From NCBI RefSeq assembly GCF_016616885.1, contig NZ_CP067102.1:6972501-7036500 (forward strand): a stretch of 64,000 bases of DNA, in the 5' to 3' direction. Source of the stretch: Bradyrhizobium diazoefficiens (GTDB lineage Bacteria > Pseudomonadota > Alphaproteobacteria > Rhizobiales > Xanthobacteraceae). The notes below the pieces were generated by a model. It was not told where the DNA came from. It saw nothing but the letters and a program-made list of their open reading frames with translations, and searched no databases. The position numbers and the translations under genes are program-made. Below, piece by piece: positions 36,425 to 46,540 of the stretch; positions within the stretch are counted from its first letter, which is position 1; each line of letters begins with the position of its first letter.

Positions 36425-37993
36425 ATGTCGAATGCAAGGAAACTGAGCTCCGACGAGCTTGGCCAGAAAGGTGAAGCGCGGTTTCGGGAGCTTTGCAACA
36501 ATGCGAAGCTCATCTGCAACAAGGCAGATTACGACCGTACGGGCTGGGATTTCATCGTCGAGTTTCCGCTCGAGGGGCCCGGGCCGGGCTCATCGTTGGA
36601 CAAGCGGGCCACTCCTCTATCCTGCCACGTGCAGGTTAAGACCATGTGGTCCGGCAATGACAGCTTCCAGGTACGGCTGTCCGCAATCGAGCGCTTGGCA
36701 AAAGAGCCTAAGCCAAGCTTTGTCTATGTGCTGAAAATCGGCGACGATCTCGAGCCGGTCGCGGCATATTTGATCCCCATGCTCGACGAGGCATTGGCCA
36801 CAGTGCTCCGCCAGCTTCGCGCGGCGACCGCTGAGGGACGAACCCGCATCAATCAAAGCCGTATCCGCTTTCCGTTGCCGGCGGAGCATATGATCGCTCC
36901 TTCTGGAGAGGCACTTCGAAGCACGCTCATCCGAGTTTGCGGCCCGGATTGCGACGTAGCCATCCGCAGGAAGGCCGAACAACTCAAGTCCCTCGGTTTC
37001 GAAGCCAACGCCTTTCAGGCCGAGACGACCTTTGTGCTAGAGAATGAGAACGAGATTGCCGACGTTCTTTTGGGCCTGAAGCCGGTGCAGATCGAGCAGT
37101 TTCGGGGATTTGAGACTCGCTTTGGCATCAAGCTTCCGGTCCCCGACATGAATGGCTCCGGTCTCATGCATATCCAGCCCAATCCAATTGATCGCTGCCA
37201 GATCGTGGTTCGGGGCGCGGGATTTGCCGTCCCGGCCAGCGTTCCGGCCGAGATCATCGTGCCGTCCATGCGGCTTGATAAGTTCAAGACGAAGTACCTC
37301 GTTCGCGCGGAATTGTTCGACATCGAGGTGACGCAGGCTGGGATGCAATTGAACACGAAGCCGGAAAGCATCAAGTCAGCCAAGCTTTCTCTAGGCGACT
37401 GGATCAACTTTTTCAGGATGATGACCATTTTTTCGGCCGGCGCGGCCACAGTCGAGATCGTGCCAGCAAGCCTGCCGCGGGCGAGAATAACCACAAAAAT
37501 CGGTGCATTTCCCGACCACGAGCAAAGTGCGCGAATCTTGAGCGCATTCGAGAGCGTGGAGGTTTTGATCAGGCTCGCCGGGGCCGAAGCCCCGCTAGTG
37601 TTGCTTGGCGACGTCCTTCCCGCAGCGGAACGATACGTTGCCGTTGCTGGGTTATTCTCCGGCTTGAACTGCATGCAGCCGCTCCGATTCAGAGCGAGTT
37701 GGCCGAAAGGCGCGCTTCCGGAAGAAATGGATGCTCTCTATATCGATGCCATCCAGGTTGCTGGCATCAAGCTCGCGTTTTCATGCATTGCAACGATGGT
37801 TCACGAGGCGGGGGATGGCGATGACATGGCTATGCTTCAATGGTCATCACGGGCTGTCAAGGGCCACGAGGTCATCTCGGTTCGCAGCTACTTAGAAGAT
37901 TACGACAAGTTCGCCGAACGCAGCAAATCTGAAACCGGGATCGATGCGGTGATGATGGCGACTTACGACGAAGAGGGACCGACGCCCGGCTAG
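36425..37993 (+). CDS. DUF4365-like nuclease-fold hypothetical protein (522 aa)
   Basis: I place the start at ATG 36425 (MSNARKLSSDELGQKGEARF). The first 130 residues have a PD-(D/E)XK-like pattern: GQKGEARF with Glu, GWDFIVEFPL with Asp and CHVQVKTMW with the QxK pair, as in DUF4365 and archaeal Holliday-junction-resolvase-like domains. The remaining 390 residues are mixed alpha/beta with no motif known to me (LRFRASWPKGALPEEMDALY, MLQWSSRAVKGHEV). It is divergent from the toxin operon and ends before a 190-base gap. It is probably a DNA-targeting effector, but this is inferred from the fold pattern. Confidence 0.65.
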   Translation: MSNARKLSSDELGQKGEARFRELCNNAKLICNKADYDRTGWDFIVEFPLEGPGPGSSLDKRATPLSCHVQVKTMWSGNDSFQVRLSAIERLAKEPKPSFVYVLKIGDDLEPVAAYLIPMLDEALATVLRQLRAATAEGRTRINQSRIRFPLPAEHMIAPSGEALRSTLIRVCGPDCDVAIRRKAEQLKSLGFEANAFQAETTFVLENENEIADVLLGLKPVQIEQFRGFETRFGIKLPVPDMNGSGLMHIQPNPIDRCQIVVRGAGFAVPASVPAEIIVPSMRLDKFKTKYLVRAELFDIEVTQAGMQLNTKPESIKSAKLSLGDWINFFRMMTIFSAGAATVEIVPASLPRARITTKIGAFPDHEQSARILSAFESVEVLIRLAGAEAPLVLLGDVLPAAERYVAVAGLFSGLNCMQPLRFRASWPKGALPEEMDALYIDAIQVAGIKLAFSCIATMVHEAGDGDDMAMLQWSSRAVKGHEVISVRSYLEDYDKFAERSKSETGIDAVMMATYDEEGPTPG

Positions 37994-38183
37994 ACCTGCA
38001 ACGCCGTGGCTGCGCGCAAGCAAAGCTCCACTCCCAAGACGAACTTCGTTCAGCCCAAGTAGCCCCTTACGAGAACCAACTACGTCGACGAGACGGCTTT
38101 GCCAGGGAACTGCTGGCCGCAGAAACGCCCATCTTGTGCAGGCTATCTCGTCAATGTCATTTGATTGGGGCAGCTCACCGGCC

Positions 38184-39338
38184 TCATCCCGCGTCAGGAA
38201 CCATCGCGTTTAGTTGCGCGGGGATGTCGGAATAATGGCCAGCCTTCTCTGCCCGCCGCACCAGCATTGCAAATTCCGGCGTTTTATCTTTCGCAATGCG
38301 CATCGCTTCGTGCGTTCGCTTGTCAACATACGTCACATCCGCATAGGCCGCCAAACAACTGAGATGCGCGTCGTTCAAATCGCTCCCCTTCCATTCTCTG
38401 GCGTCCGGCCTAAATCTATCGACACCGGATTGGACGACCTGCGACGGCAATCGCCTTGCGGAGACGGTGGCTTTGAGTTTGTCCCACGGCAATTGCGTCA
38501 TGCGGTTAATCACCCGCAATTTGCCGCGAAACGCCCCGAGCGCGCCCACTTCGCCGACCGTTGTGTTTTCATCGATATCGGATAGATCGATGCCGCTTGC
38601 TTCGAGAATCTTTAGTCCTGGATTATCGTGCGTTAAAGTACCGATGCCCAATAGCCGCACGGATTCCAAGAAAGTCGCCGACACGGCTTCCGCGTCGGAA
38701 AGACGCCGATCGCCCCGCTTCTTGATGTCCTCGCTCAACACATCGTGCATGGCGCTGAAGCGCTGTCGAATCTCCTCTGGACGACGGACATTTCCCCGCA
38801 GAAGGTCGACCACTTTGAGATGAGAAACCTCCGCAAAGCCAGACCGGGAGATTGCCACAATTTCTCTGTCCCGCTCCTGTCTTTGAGCCAATTCGGGTTT
38901 CAGGAGCGGCCATGCTTCCAAGAATGAACGGATGATCTCGGCGCCACTTCCGACTCGCAGAAGACCTGGAGCGACGCTTTCGCGCACCTTCGCTGCATCC
39001 ATCGTCGGCGTATTGAAGGCAGCCTCGACCTCGAATGCCAGTATGTCAATGATCCCGCCAACGACATCCTCGCCGTGCGCCGATCGAACTGAAGCAACGA
39101 AGGGCAGGGATTTTAGGTACGAGACACGCTCGACAACGACCTGATCGTCCCGATGCGAGAGCAGTTCCTGGATGTGATGCCAGCTCAGGAGTAGGACGTT
39201 GTTGCTCGCATCGAACGCGCGCTGAAATTTCTCTGCAGTGCACTTTCGTTCGCCGTTCATTGATGCGCGATCACGGGCAACATCTCCGAGGTGCGATGAA
39301 TCGAGCGCGACAAATCTGGGTTTGAGGAGCAGTTGCAT
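38184..39338 (-). CDS. PIN-like domain hypothetical protein (384 aa)
   Basis: The start ATG 39338 gives MQLLLKPRFVALDSSHLGDVARD, with the first Asp of a PIN-type nuclease. Then LLLSWHHIQELLSHRDDQVV supplies the Glu, and the C-terminal SDLNDAHLSCLAAYADVTYVD supplies the last acidic residues and the usual final strand. Between them is a long helical insert (about 120-330). The frame extends upstream to 39521 in less characteristic sequence. PIN domains are ribonucleases, often toxins. No antitoxin-like partner adjoins it; the divergent 1140-aa gene starts 213 bases away. Confidence 0.6.
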   Translation of the reverse strand: MQLLLKPRFVALDSSHLGDVARDRASMNGERKCTAEKFQRAFDASNNVLLLSWHHIQELLSHRDDQVVVERVSYLKSLPFVASVRSAHGEDVVGGIIDILAFEVEAAFNTPTMDAAKVRESVAPGLLRVGSGAEIIRSFLEAWPLLKPELAQRQERDREIVAISRSGFAEVSHLKVVDLLRGNVRRPEEIRQRFSAMHDVLSEDIKKRGDRRLSDAEAVSATFLESVRLLGIGTLTHDNPGLKILEASGIDLSDIDENTTVGEVGALGAFRGKLRVINRMTQLPWDKLKATVSARRLPSQVVQSGVDRFRPDAREWKGSDLNDAHLSCLAAYADVTYVDKRTHEAMRIAKDKTPEFAMLVRRAEKAGHYSDIPAQLNAMVPDAG

Positions 39339-39551
39339 TACATAAAAATCCGGGCGTCGTGGCGCTATCGCGCCCAATCGAGCAGAATTCCCACATTCGG
39401 ACTCTAAGAGAATCGGCGAAGCTCCGGCTATACTGCCACGTTCGCGGTTTCGGGTGAATTCCCGCCAAACGGCGATCGTCGCCCCCGACAGTTCGAAAGG
39501 GATCCTCTTGACGGTCCGCAACTAAGAGATCAACGCTCAACGCGAGGCACC

Positions 39552-42500
39552 ATGCAAGAGCCTACCAGCCAGTTTACGCTGACATTCGAGCAGCAGGATA
39601 CGGTTGCGCATTTGGATCGCCTATTTGGCCATGCGGTCGCGAACCGCTATATGGATTTTTGTCGCCTCGCGGCGTCGGCCACCGAACTCCACGTGAGCCG
39701 CCCCTTGGCGGCGCACGCGCTTCGAGAGCTCGAGTCGATGATTCGAAGCTCGCTCAAGGTTCCGATGGAGGCCGAATCAGAACCTCCGGCCGACCCGCAG
39801 CGCATCAAGGCGGAGGAAGCTCTGAAGGCTCTCGGCTATGACGAGGCCGCCATGCGAGAGGCCCTAAAGAGGCTTGGCCCCCGCACCACGCATGCGAGCG
39901 AAATCCGCGCCATTGCGGAACGCCTCGGTTGGGCCGGCAATAGCGAGGTCACCAAGGCATGGATCGATCTTTGCGAGATGTTCGGCCGGGCGCACGAGCG
40001 CTCGTTTCATCGCTCCCTGGCCGTCGATGACGCTTTTCGGCGAGACTTTCAGCGTCCGCTTGAGTACGTGCTGCGAAGCATCGTGCTCGCGTTACAAAAG
40101 CGCTATGCCGCCCTGATGCAGCGCGTCGAGCAAATTGCCGCCATGACGAACCATAGCGCCGCGGTTCGGCACTACGAGCGCGAAATACCCGGCGCACTGC
40201 CCCTTCAGTGGCATTTCTTCCAAACGATCCAATCGCCCCGGTGGTTGCCGTATCTGCTCCAGCGCAATCTTACGAACGAGCCCCTTGAAGCGGTCGATGG
40301 CGCGGGAACGAAGCATTTTCGCGAATGGCCGGTTGGACGTTATCTCCTGAATATTGCCAAGGGATCCGACCGCGAGGCGGATCAACATATCGTCGAGGCC
40401 ATTCGCCGGGTTGCGGCCAGCAGGCACCCCGACGTCCGGCAACAGGGACTTGAGGTGATTGCAGCCCTGCCGCCCGCGATTGCTGCTACTCTAGTTGATG
40501 TCGCCACCGGATGGCTCGATCCCGACAACGCCAATTTTTATCACACGGCGCCGCATGAGCTCATCAAGCGGCTTGCCGATGGTGGGTATCCGACAGAAGT
40601 GCTTTCTTTAACGATAGCCGTATTCCAGGTGTTCGACCGCGGCGGCAGCGTGGCCAGCCTGCATCCTGAGGGCATGTACGAACATCATCTGCCGCAAGCG
40701 GCCAAGGTATTGGTCGACGCGGCCGGACTTGCGGCGCTGGACGTCTTCTGCGACCTCCTGATCCGTTGCGAGACGATCGCGCATCGTTTTGGCGATGATG
40801 CACATGATGACTATAGCTACGTCACGCCGCATCCTCTCGCTGACAGCCAAATGGCAACTTACGGCATCACAGAGGGCCTCACCATTACCGTCCGCGACAT
40901 TGCTCTGGCGTTGTGCGCGCAAACGCCCTTGCAGGCAAACGCCGTCGTGGAGCGGCTCCTTACGCTCCCGCCAAAGCTGTTCAAACGTATTGCGTTGCAT
41001 GTCGCATCGAAACATTCCGCCGCGATGCCGGATCTCGGCAAGGCGATCCTTCTTGATCCCGACTATATCGGTGAATCCTGGTGTGAGGACGAATACGCCG
41101 AACTTGCACGTGCGCGGTTTTCATCGCTCAGCACGGAGGATCAATCCGCCGTATTGAGCGTGATCGATGGGTTGCCCGCGACCTACCGTGACGGTTGGGC
41201 GCAGCGTTTCGAGGAGCATAAGGGCAGCGCGCCGGCCGCCGCCGATATCCGGATATTTGACCTTAGCGTCGTGCGGGACGCCGTATGGAAATGGAAGGAT
41301 GTACTGCCGCTTGAGCGGCGGACAGCCGTCGAGAACATTGCCCGGGAATTGGGAGCCCCCGAAGACTGGAGGAAGAGGCTCTTCCCCGAGGATGTCAGCC
41401 CCGCCTCCATAACAGACTTGTCCTCCCTCCCCATCCCTGCCCTGATTTCGTTCTTGCAGACGTGGACACCTGAGGAAGGAACACGCCAAACCATGGCAGC
41501 TTTGGCCCAAAGGCTTAGGTCCTCGGTTGACAATGACCCGGTTCGATTTGCTGAAGCAGCCGATCGTTTTAAGCCGTTGCGTCCGGTCTATGTGCGCCAG
41601 TTGCTCGAAGCTCTCCAATTCAAAATGCGTGATGGCGTCGCAACCGCGGCATGGGGCGCAGTTCTCGATCTCCTGGATTCAATCGCATCCCGCCCCACGC
41701 AGCCCGAAGATCAAACGCCGATCGTAGACGGAGACGATGGCGATTGGCTTTCGACGGTCTACGCGACCGTGTCCCTCCTGAAATCGGGGTTGCGTCGGGG
41801 CGCAGCGGGCATCCCTTATGAACACGCGCCCGTTGTTCTCAAGATCATCAATTGCGTCTTCAACTATGTCCCGCGTATCCCACATACGCAGGATTTCGAG
41901 GCCAATTTTTGGAAGCATCCCTATTTTTCGTCCGAACAGTCGATATGGGGTTCGACGATTGAGCTGCTCGTTCTCTTCGTGTTCTGGTCAAGCAAGTTTG
42001 CCGAAGCAGACTTCGCGGAGGAGCCGCGCTCCGCCCTGGAACGCCTTCCCGAAATTCGCGGCTTGCTTGAGACAGCTCTTTCGGAGCAGTCGGATGTCGG
42101 ACGCATTCCACGAGCCATCATGGGGCGCTACCTGAACTGGCTGGGGTATTTCGGCGAGGGTTGGCTGAAGGAACACATCCTCGATATCTTTCCAGACACC
42201 AACGCGGATTTTCGACGGGCCGCTTGGCTTGGTCATCTGATAAATTGCGACCGCCCGACCAGAGAGCTCATCGAGCCCATGCTTCCCTGTTATCTCGACG
42301 AGATCGAGCGGCTATCGTCGGCAGAGCGGACACAAGAGACCGATCAACGCCAGCGCCGGCTTGGCGATTATGTTATGATCCTGGTGCTGTGGGGGGCTGC
42401 CCCGGATGCCTTGACCACTGCGTTTTGGGAAAAGGCGCCGCCACGCGCGCGGGCGCACGCCATTGCACTCCTCGGCCGGGAACTCGCGCTTCCTGCCGCA

Positions 42501-42974
42501 GACTTGCCGACCGACATAAGACAGCGCGGGATTGCCTATTGGGAGGGCCGTCTGACGGCGGCGTTGGCCGCGGAAGACAAGGAGGCGTTTCAGGAGGAAC
42601 TGGGTGGCATCGGGCAGTGGTGCGGGAAGAACAATATCGACACAGCCTGGCTCTTGGACCAGCTCTTGCGAATGCTCAGTGGCGGCCTTGTACCCAAAGT
42701 CGGCTACATGGTGACCGAGTGGCTCGGAACGGCCGCCGAGACACACCCCGATCTATCCGTCGCGGTCCTTCACGCGCTTCTGAATAGCCCGAAGCTGGAC
42801 CGCTGGACCTATATGACGCGCAAGGATGCGATCGAACGGATCTTGCGGGCAGGCCTCGCGAGCGGCCAGCCTTCCACTGTGCAGCACGCGACGGAGGCCA
42901 TCAGTGTGTTATCGGTCTTGGGAGAAGCAAGCTATCTGTCTTTGCTCCGCGAACCTTCTCCGACAGACGAATAA
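39552..42974 (+). CDS. Large helical protein of unknown function (1140 aa)
   Basis: The start at 39552 follows GCGAGG. The predicted product is almost wholly alpha-helical, with many 30-40-residue amphipathic helix pairs that suggest HEAT/ARM-like repeats (for example HPDVRQQGLEVIAALPPAIA). It has no Walker A, no nuclease motif and no membrane segment that I can see. I do not recognise the family. The next gene, an ApeA-like HEPN protein, begins 18 bases after its stop, so the two should be one transcript. A natural guess is that the large protein senses or scaffolds and the HEPN protein acts. Confidence 0.75.
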   Translation: MQEPTSQFTLTFEQQDTVAHLDRLFGHAVANRYMDFCRLAASATELHVSRPLAAHALRELESMIRSSLKVPMEAESEPPADPQRIKAEEALKALGYDEAAMREALKRLGPRTTHASEIRAIAERLGWAGNSEVTKAWIDLCEMFGRAHERSFHRSLAVDDAFRRDFQRPLEYVLRSIVLALQKRYAALMQRVEQIAAMTNHSAAVRHYEREIPGALPLQWHFFQTIQSPRWLPYLLQRNLTNEPLEAVDGAGTKHFREWPVGRYLLNIAKGSDREADQHIVEAIRRVAASRHPDVRQQGLEVIAALPPAIAATLVDVATGWLDPDNANFYHTAPHELIKRLADGGYPTEVLSLTIAVFQVFDRGGSVASLHPEGMYEHHLPQAAKVLVDAAGLAALDVFCDLLIRCETIAHRFGDDAHDDYSYVTPHPLADSQMATYGITEGLTITVRDIALALCAQTPLQANAVVERLLTLPPKLFKRIALHVASKHSAAMPDLGKAILLDPDYIGESWCEDEYAELARARFSSLSTEDQSAVLSVIDGLPATYRDGWAQRFEEHKGSAPAAADIRIFDLSVVRDAVWKWKDVLPLERRTAVENIARELGAPEDWRKRLFPEDVSPASITDLSSLPIPALISFLQTWTPEEGTRQTMAALAQRLRSSVDNDPVRFAEAADRFKPLRPVYVRQLLEALQFKMRDGVATAAWGAVLDLLDSIASRPTQPEDQTPIVDGDDGDWLSTVYATVSLLKSGLRRGAAGIPYEHAPVVLKIINCVFNYVPRIPHTQDFEANFWKHPYFSSEQSIWGSTIELLVLFVFWSSKFAEADFAEEPRSALERLPEIRGLLETALSEQSDVGRIPRAIMGRYLNWLGYFGEGWLKEHILDIFPDTNADFRRAAWLGHLINCDRPTRELIEPMLPCYLDEIERLSSAERTQETDQRQRRLGDYVMILVLWGAAPDALTTAFWEKAPPRARAHAIALLGRELALPAADLPTDIRQRGIAYWEGRLTAALAAEDKEAFQEELGGIGQWCGKNNIDTAWLLDQLLRMLSGGLVPKVGYMVTEWLGTAAETHPDLSVAVLHALLNSPKLDRWTYMTRKDAIERILRAGLASGQPSTVQHATEAISVLSVLGEASYLSLLREPSPTDE

Positions 42975-42992
42975 AGTCTCGCGGGGACATCG

Positions 42993-44309
42993 ATGAACGG
43001 GACTACGCCAATTGAGCCCTATCATTTCAAGGGATCACTTCGCCTGGGCGAGAATAGCGTTGCCGTGAGCTTTCAAGCTCATGTGGATAGGCGCGGGGAA
43101 CTCATCATCAAGCTCGAGGAACTGCCGCTCACCGAGGAGACCCGCTTTATCCTGACGGAATGGCATCGGGAAGGAAGCCAGATCACCTATTTCAACCTTT
43201 CAGGAGAGGCGACGGATCATGTGACTCTCGATACGGACCGCCTGTACTTCAATTCGATCGGTCCCCATTCGGACTCCGAGCGAGGCGCCTATTTCGTGTT
43301 CGATGCGGACTGTGAGCTCGCGACGCTCAGACGCAAAGCTACAAGCCCCTCGCCGGCACCCGTCTATCTCCTCGCGCTTCAGGCATTTCAGTGTTTCCCG
43401 CAGGCCACGGCGACGTGCCCATTGGGTGAACTCGTTGCGGGCGGAGATGTCCGCGAGACAGACCTGCAGAATGTCACGGGCTATATCCAGATCCGGGCCC
43501 GCGAGCGCCCGGCAGACCTTGCGCAGTGGCGCGCCGACGCCAAGCGGCTGCTTGACCATGTCCGCCGCGTGATGTCGTTTGCCTCCGGCGCCAATCTTGG
43601 CGATCCGTCCTTGACCTTCTTTTTCGACGACGACGTGGAAATCGCGGTTCAGCCCCGCACCTACCACCGTGCGTCCCTGATCCCGTCCTTTCCGGTGGTC
43701 GGCCGCGACGACATCTTCTCAGCGGCGGTCACCTCGTTCTTCGCGCCGCCGTTCGAAGTGAAGAACCTTTGGATGGCGCTGGAATGGATTGCGATGGAGG
43801 CGACGTACAACGAAGTGCATCTCGTCAATGCGATGACGGCACTGGAAAATCTCGTCAGCTCGAACACGCGGGATTCAAGGCAGCTCCTGGATGACGCACT
43901 CTTCGCAAGACTGAAATCCACGCTTGCAGCGGCGGTCAAGGATTTCGCGGAAAAGAACGACTTTCAGGCCCTTCATCCCACGCTTGCGGATGAAATGACC
44001 ACAAAGCTCGCCGAGCTACAGCGCCGCTCCCTGCGCCGCAAGCTCGATATCCTGCTAGCGCGTTGGTCGGTCCCCATGGAAGGCATCACCAAAGCGATGA
44101 TCCGCGGCGCGTTCAATGCCCGAAACGAAATCATTCATGAGGGTCGCTACTACGTGGAGGGAGAGACGCGACCGGAGCTTTGGGGACACTACTGCATTAT
44201 TCGCGAGATCGTCACCCGGATGATCTTTAGTGCCATCGGCTTCAAGGGTCGCTACATCTCGCACCTCGGCGGCTACCACCAGGCCAGCTATCCGCCTCAG
44301 GAGGGTTAG
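42993..44309 (+). CDS. ApeA-like HEPN protein (438 aa)
   Basis: The N-terminal 220 residues are beta-rich (FKGSLRLGENSVAVSFQAH, RLYFNSIGPHSDSERG) and resemble the N-terminal part of ApeA-type proteins. The C-terminal 200 residues are helical and end in AFNARNEIIHEGRYY, with the HEPN ribonuclease signature R-x4-H (Arg377, His382). HEPN proteins of this kind cleave RNA and act in abortive infection; E. coli ApeA is an anti-phage protein. It lies 18 bases behind the 1140-aa gene, unlike the stand-alone ApeA, which suggests a two-component version. Activity here is inferred from the motif. Confidence 0.75.
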   Translation: MNGTTPIEPYHFKGSLRLGENSVAVSFQAHVDRRGELIIKLEELPLTEETRFILTEWHREGSQITYFNLSGEATDHVTLDTDRLYFNSIGPHSDSERGAYFVFDADCELATLRRKATSPSPAPVYLLALQAFQCFPQATATCPLGELVAGGDVRETDLQNVTGYIQIRARERPADLAQWRADAKRLLDHVRRVMSFASGANLGDPSLTFFFDDDVEIAVQPRTYHRASLIPSFPVVGRDDIFSAAVTSFFAPPFEVKNLWMALEWIAMEATYNEVHLVNAMTALENLVSSNTRDSRQLLDDALFARLKSTLAAAVKDFAEKNDFQALHPTLADEMTTKLAELQRRSLRRKLDILLARWSVPMEGITKAMIRGAFNARNEIIHEGRYYVEGETRPELWGHYCIIREIVTRMIFSAIGFKGRYISHLGGYHQASYPPQEG

Positions 44310-44328
44310 GTTGATCGACCTAGCTTTC

Positions 44329-46314
44329 CTAGCCTTCCACAGGAACTTCCTGCCCGGCGCGACGGAACGATTCGTCGTCACGTTCGAGCTTTTCGTGTGC
44401 ATCCTGCACCAGTGCTGCAATCTCATTCATAATCTCTTCCATCGCTCGCACCGCAACCGTATTGTCCAGCGTGGGATGCAATTTCAGCAAAACCGCCGAG
44501 ATCAGCAGAAGCGATATGGCGGTCGAATGCGCGGGATCTGCCAAGCCCGCGTTGCTCGGTCCCGCGAGCACCGTCGTGGCGCCGCCCAATAGCCCCATCC
44601 TATGGAATATCCCCTTGGGATTGGCATGGACGTTATGACTTGCGAGGCGGTAATACGGGGAGAGATGCTGAATTTTCGCTGACGCTTGAATGTCGGCGAT
44701 CGTCGGGTTCTCCTTGCCCAGGGCTTCGGCGGCCCAACCATAGCTGTTTCCAAACGCCGCGCCGAATTTACCGATTGCTTGCTTATAGTCCTTCTCGATA
44801 ATTTCGATCGTTTGGTCATCCATCGGCTGGATATGAAGCTGCGTTTCAAAGCGCTTGTACTGCCGGGCCGCTTTGCGGGCTTCGACGATTTCGTGCATGC
44901 GATAGCGCTCGGACAGGCTCTCGCCATGCTCCTCGAGCAAGCAAGCGACAGCGGCGATCTCATGCATGGTACGCCACCGCGCCATGGCGCCATCGGCGAA
45001 TCCGCTGCCGAGGAGGCAAATCACCTCCTCCGTGATCTGGCAGGTGCGAGCGTGCAACCGGATGAGAAGGTCGAACGTGAGGGGGCGATCGCCTCCGCCG
45101 GCAGGGCGCAACGCATTGTTGATGCCGCTGCCGAGCTCTCGGGAGATAGTACAAAGCATCCTCAGCCGTTCTAGCCCCGGTCCCCACCGCAGGTTAAGGT
45201 TTCTCCGGAAGCGATCCAGGTCGCGCTTTTGAGCCCGTGCCTCCTCGGGCCAGCGGCGCTTCATGCTTTCCAGAACAACTTCCGTGCCACGAACGGTCAT
45301 CTCCCGAAGGAGCCTAGGCAGCGAATTCGATAGCTGCTCCATCCTCTCTTCCGCCTTCCGGCCGTCCTCCTCCGTGAACTCGATCTGAATACCAGACAGC
45401 GCAGGTTCATCGACCGATGCGCTCGTCCCGTCCAATATGCGCTGCGCAAGCGCGTTCAATTTCACCTTCGAAAGCTCTATGTTTTGGCGTCGGAGTTTTT
45501 CGTCAAGCAGATCAGCACAGATCTTGAGCGGCCACTCATGCTCCAGAATAGCGTCGATGGTCTCCTGTAGTGATTTCATGTGATGTGGCCTTTCCGCTCT
45601 CGCGTTGTCGTTGGTAGCGTTTTGCGCCGTAGCGGGAAATCCACGAGGGTCCCGAGCCTTCAACAAGAACGTGCCTGTCAGATCGAACCCGACGAGCATC
45701 TTTCCGACCACGTGCACCCGACAACCATTTAGCGCCTCAGAGTAGCCAGCCCTCTCCGTTTCGAGCCGCTGCCTCAAATGCGCAAAGGCCTCGCGTTCAT
45801 CCGCCGCATCGAAGAGCAATTGCGATGCGCTGGAGTTCGGATAGATCACGAGGTGCCGATCGGACGCGTGCGATGTGCAGATCAACTTATCGCGCTTGCG
45901 AAGAATGGCATCCAGAATGTCCGAAGCCCAGGCAAGCTTCGGTTGGCTCGCGCCATCGGCGAACCTTCCGCCAAAGTCGCCGAGCAGCATAAGGCTTTTT
46001 CCGCTTTTTTCAAACTCGGTCATTTCCCGCTGATCGTCGGGATGCGTCGCTTCCGTGATTTCAATCAGCGCGTCCTTGCCCGCGATCCCGAGCCCGACCG
46101 TGAAATCGGGAGCTGGCGGTTCAGTCTTCGAGATCGCAATCGGGGGTTCGAACATCTGCGCGCGAACAGCCGCAGATATGAAGTGACGCAGCACAAACCG
46201 CTCTTTGGCTTCTTGGGTGCGCTTATTGGGCCCCGTGCGCGGGCCGACATTTGTGCCGAGGTCCCCAAAGGCCGCATCAAGTTCCGAAAGCGACGTTATC
46301 TCAACTCTATCCAT
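44329..46314 (-). CDS. Nuclease-like domain fused to DUF5677 (661 aa)
   Basis: Residues 1-225 hold a PD-(D/E)XK-like pattern (PAPDFTVGLGI, then DALIEITEAT, Asp70 and Glu85/Glu88), similar in form to the protein at 33071. From Met246 the sequence reads like a complete DUF5677 protein: GFADGAMARWRTMHEIAAVA, EARKAARQYKRFETQ and YYRLASHNVHANPKG. Met246 (codon at 45579) has AAAGG upstream, so an internal start is possible. DUF5677 proteins are helical and of unknown role. The fusion suggests that a nuclease is controlled by a helical sensor. The gene converges with the ApeA-like gene, 19 bases apart. Confidence 0.7.
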   Translation of the reverse strand: MDRVEITSLSELDAAFGDLGTNVGPRTGPNKRTQEAKERFVLRHFISAAVRAQMFEPPIAISKTEPPAPDFTVGLGIAGKDALIEITEATHPDDQREMTEFEKSGKSLMLLGDFGGRFADGASQPKLAWASDILDAILRKRDKLICTSHASDRHLVIYPNSSASQLLFDAADEREAFAHLRQRLETERAGYSEALNGCRVHVVGKMLVGFDLTGTFLLKARDPRGFPATAQNATNDNARAERPHHMKSLQETIDAILEHEWPLKICADLLDEKLRRQNIELSKVKLNALAQRILDGTSASVDEPALSGIQIEFTEEDGRKAEERMEQLSNSLPRLLREMTVRGTEVVLESMKRRWPEEARAQKRDLDRFRRNLNLRWGPGLERLRMLCTISRELGSGINNALRPAGGGDRPLTFDLLIRLHARTCQITEEVICLLGSGFADGAMARWRTMHEIAAVACLLEEHGESLSERYRMHEIVEARKAARQYKRFETQLHIQPMDDQTIEIIEKDYKQAIGKFGAAFGNSYGWAAEALGKENPTIADIQASAKIQHLSPYYRLASHNVHANPKGIFHRMGLLGGATTVLAGPSNAGLADPAHSTAISLLLISAVLLKLHPTLDNTVAVRAMEEIMNEIAALVQDAHEKLERDDESFRRAGQEVPVEG

Positions 46315-46540
46315 GGCCGCACCCGCCCGATGATTCGAGCCGCTCGAACGTAGGGCTTCAAATAGGTTTTGATTCGAAGTGTCAGGCTAGCACATTCTTG
46401 CGAGCCCTCCGGGGTGTGCCCCACCGTCCTTACATCGGCGTGTCAGCCACATACGGGCTCGGCAGGGGTACTTGCGGCGGTGGGTGAACCCGCGCGTCAA
46501 ATCGCATAGAGTGCGTTCCGTTTAGGGAGCTCAGAAAACA

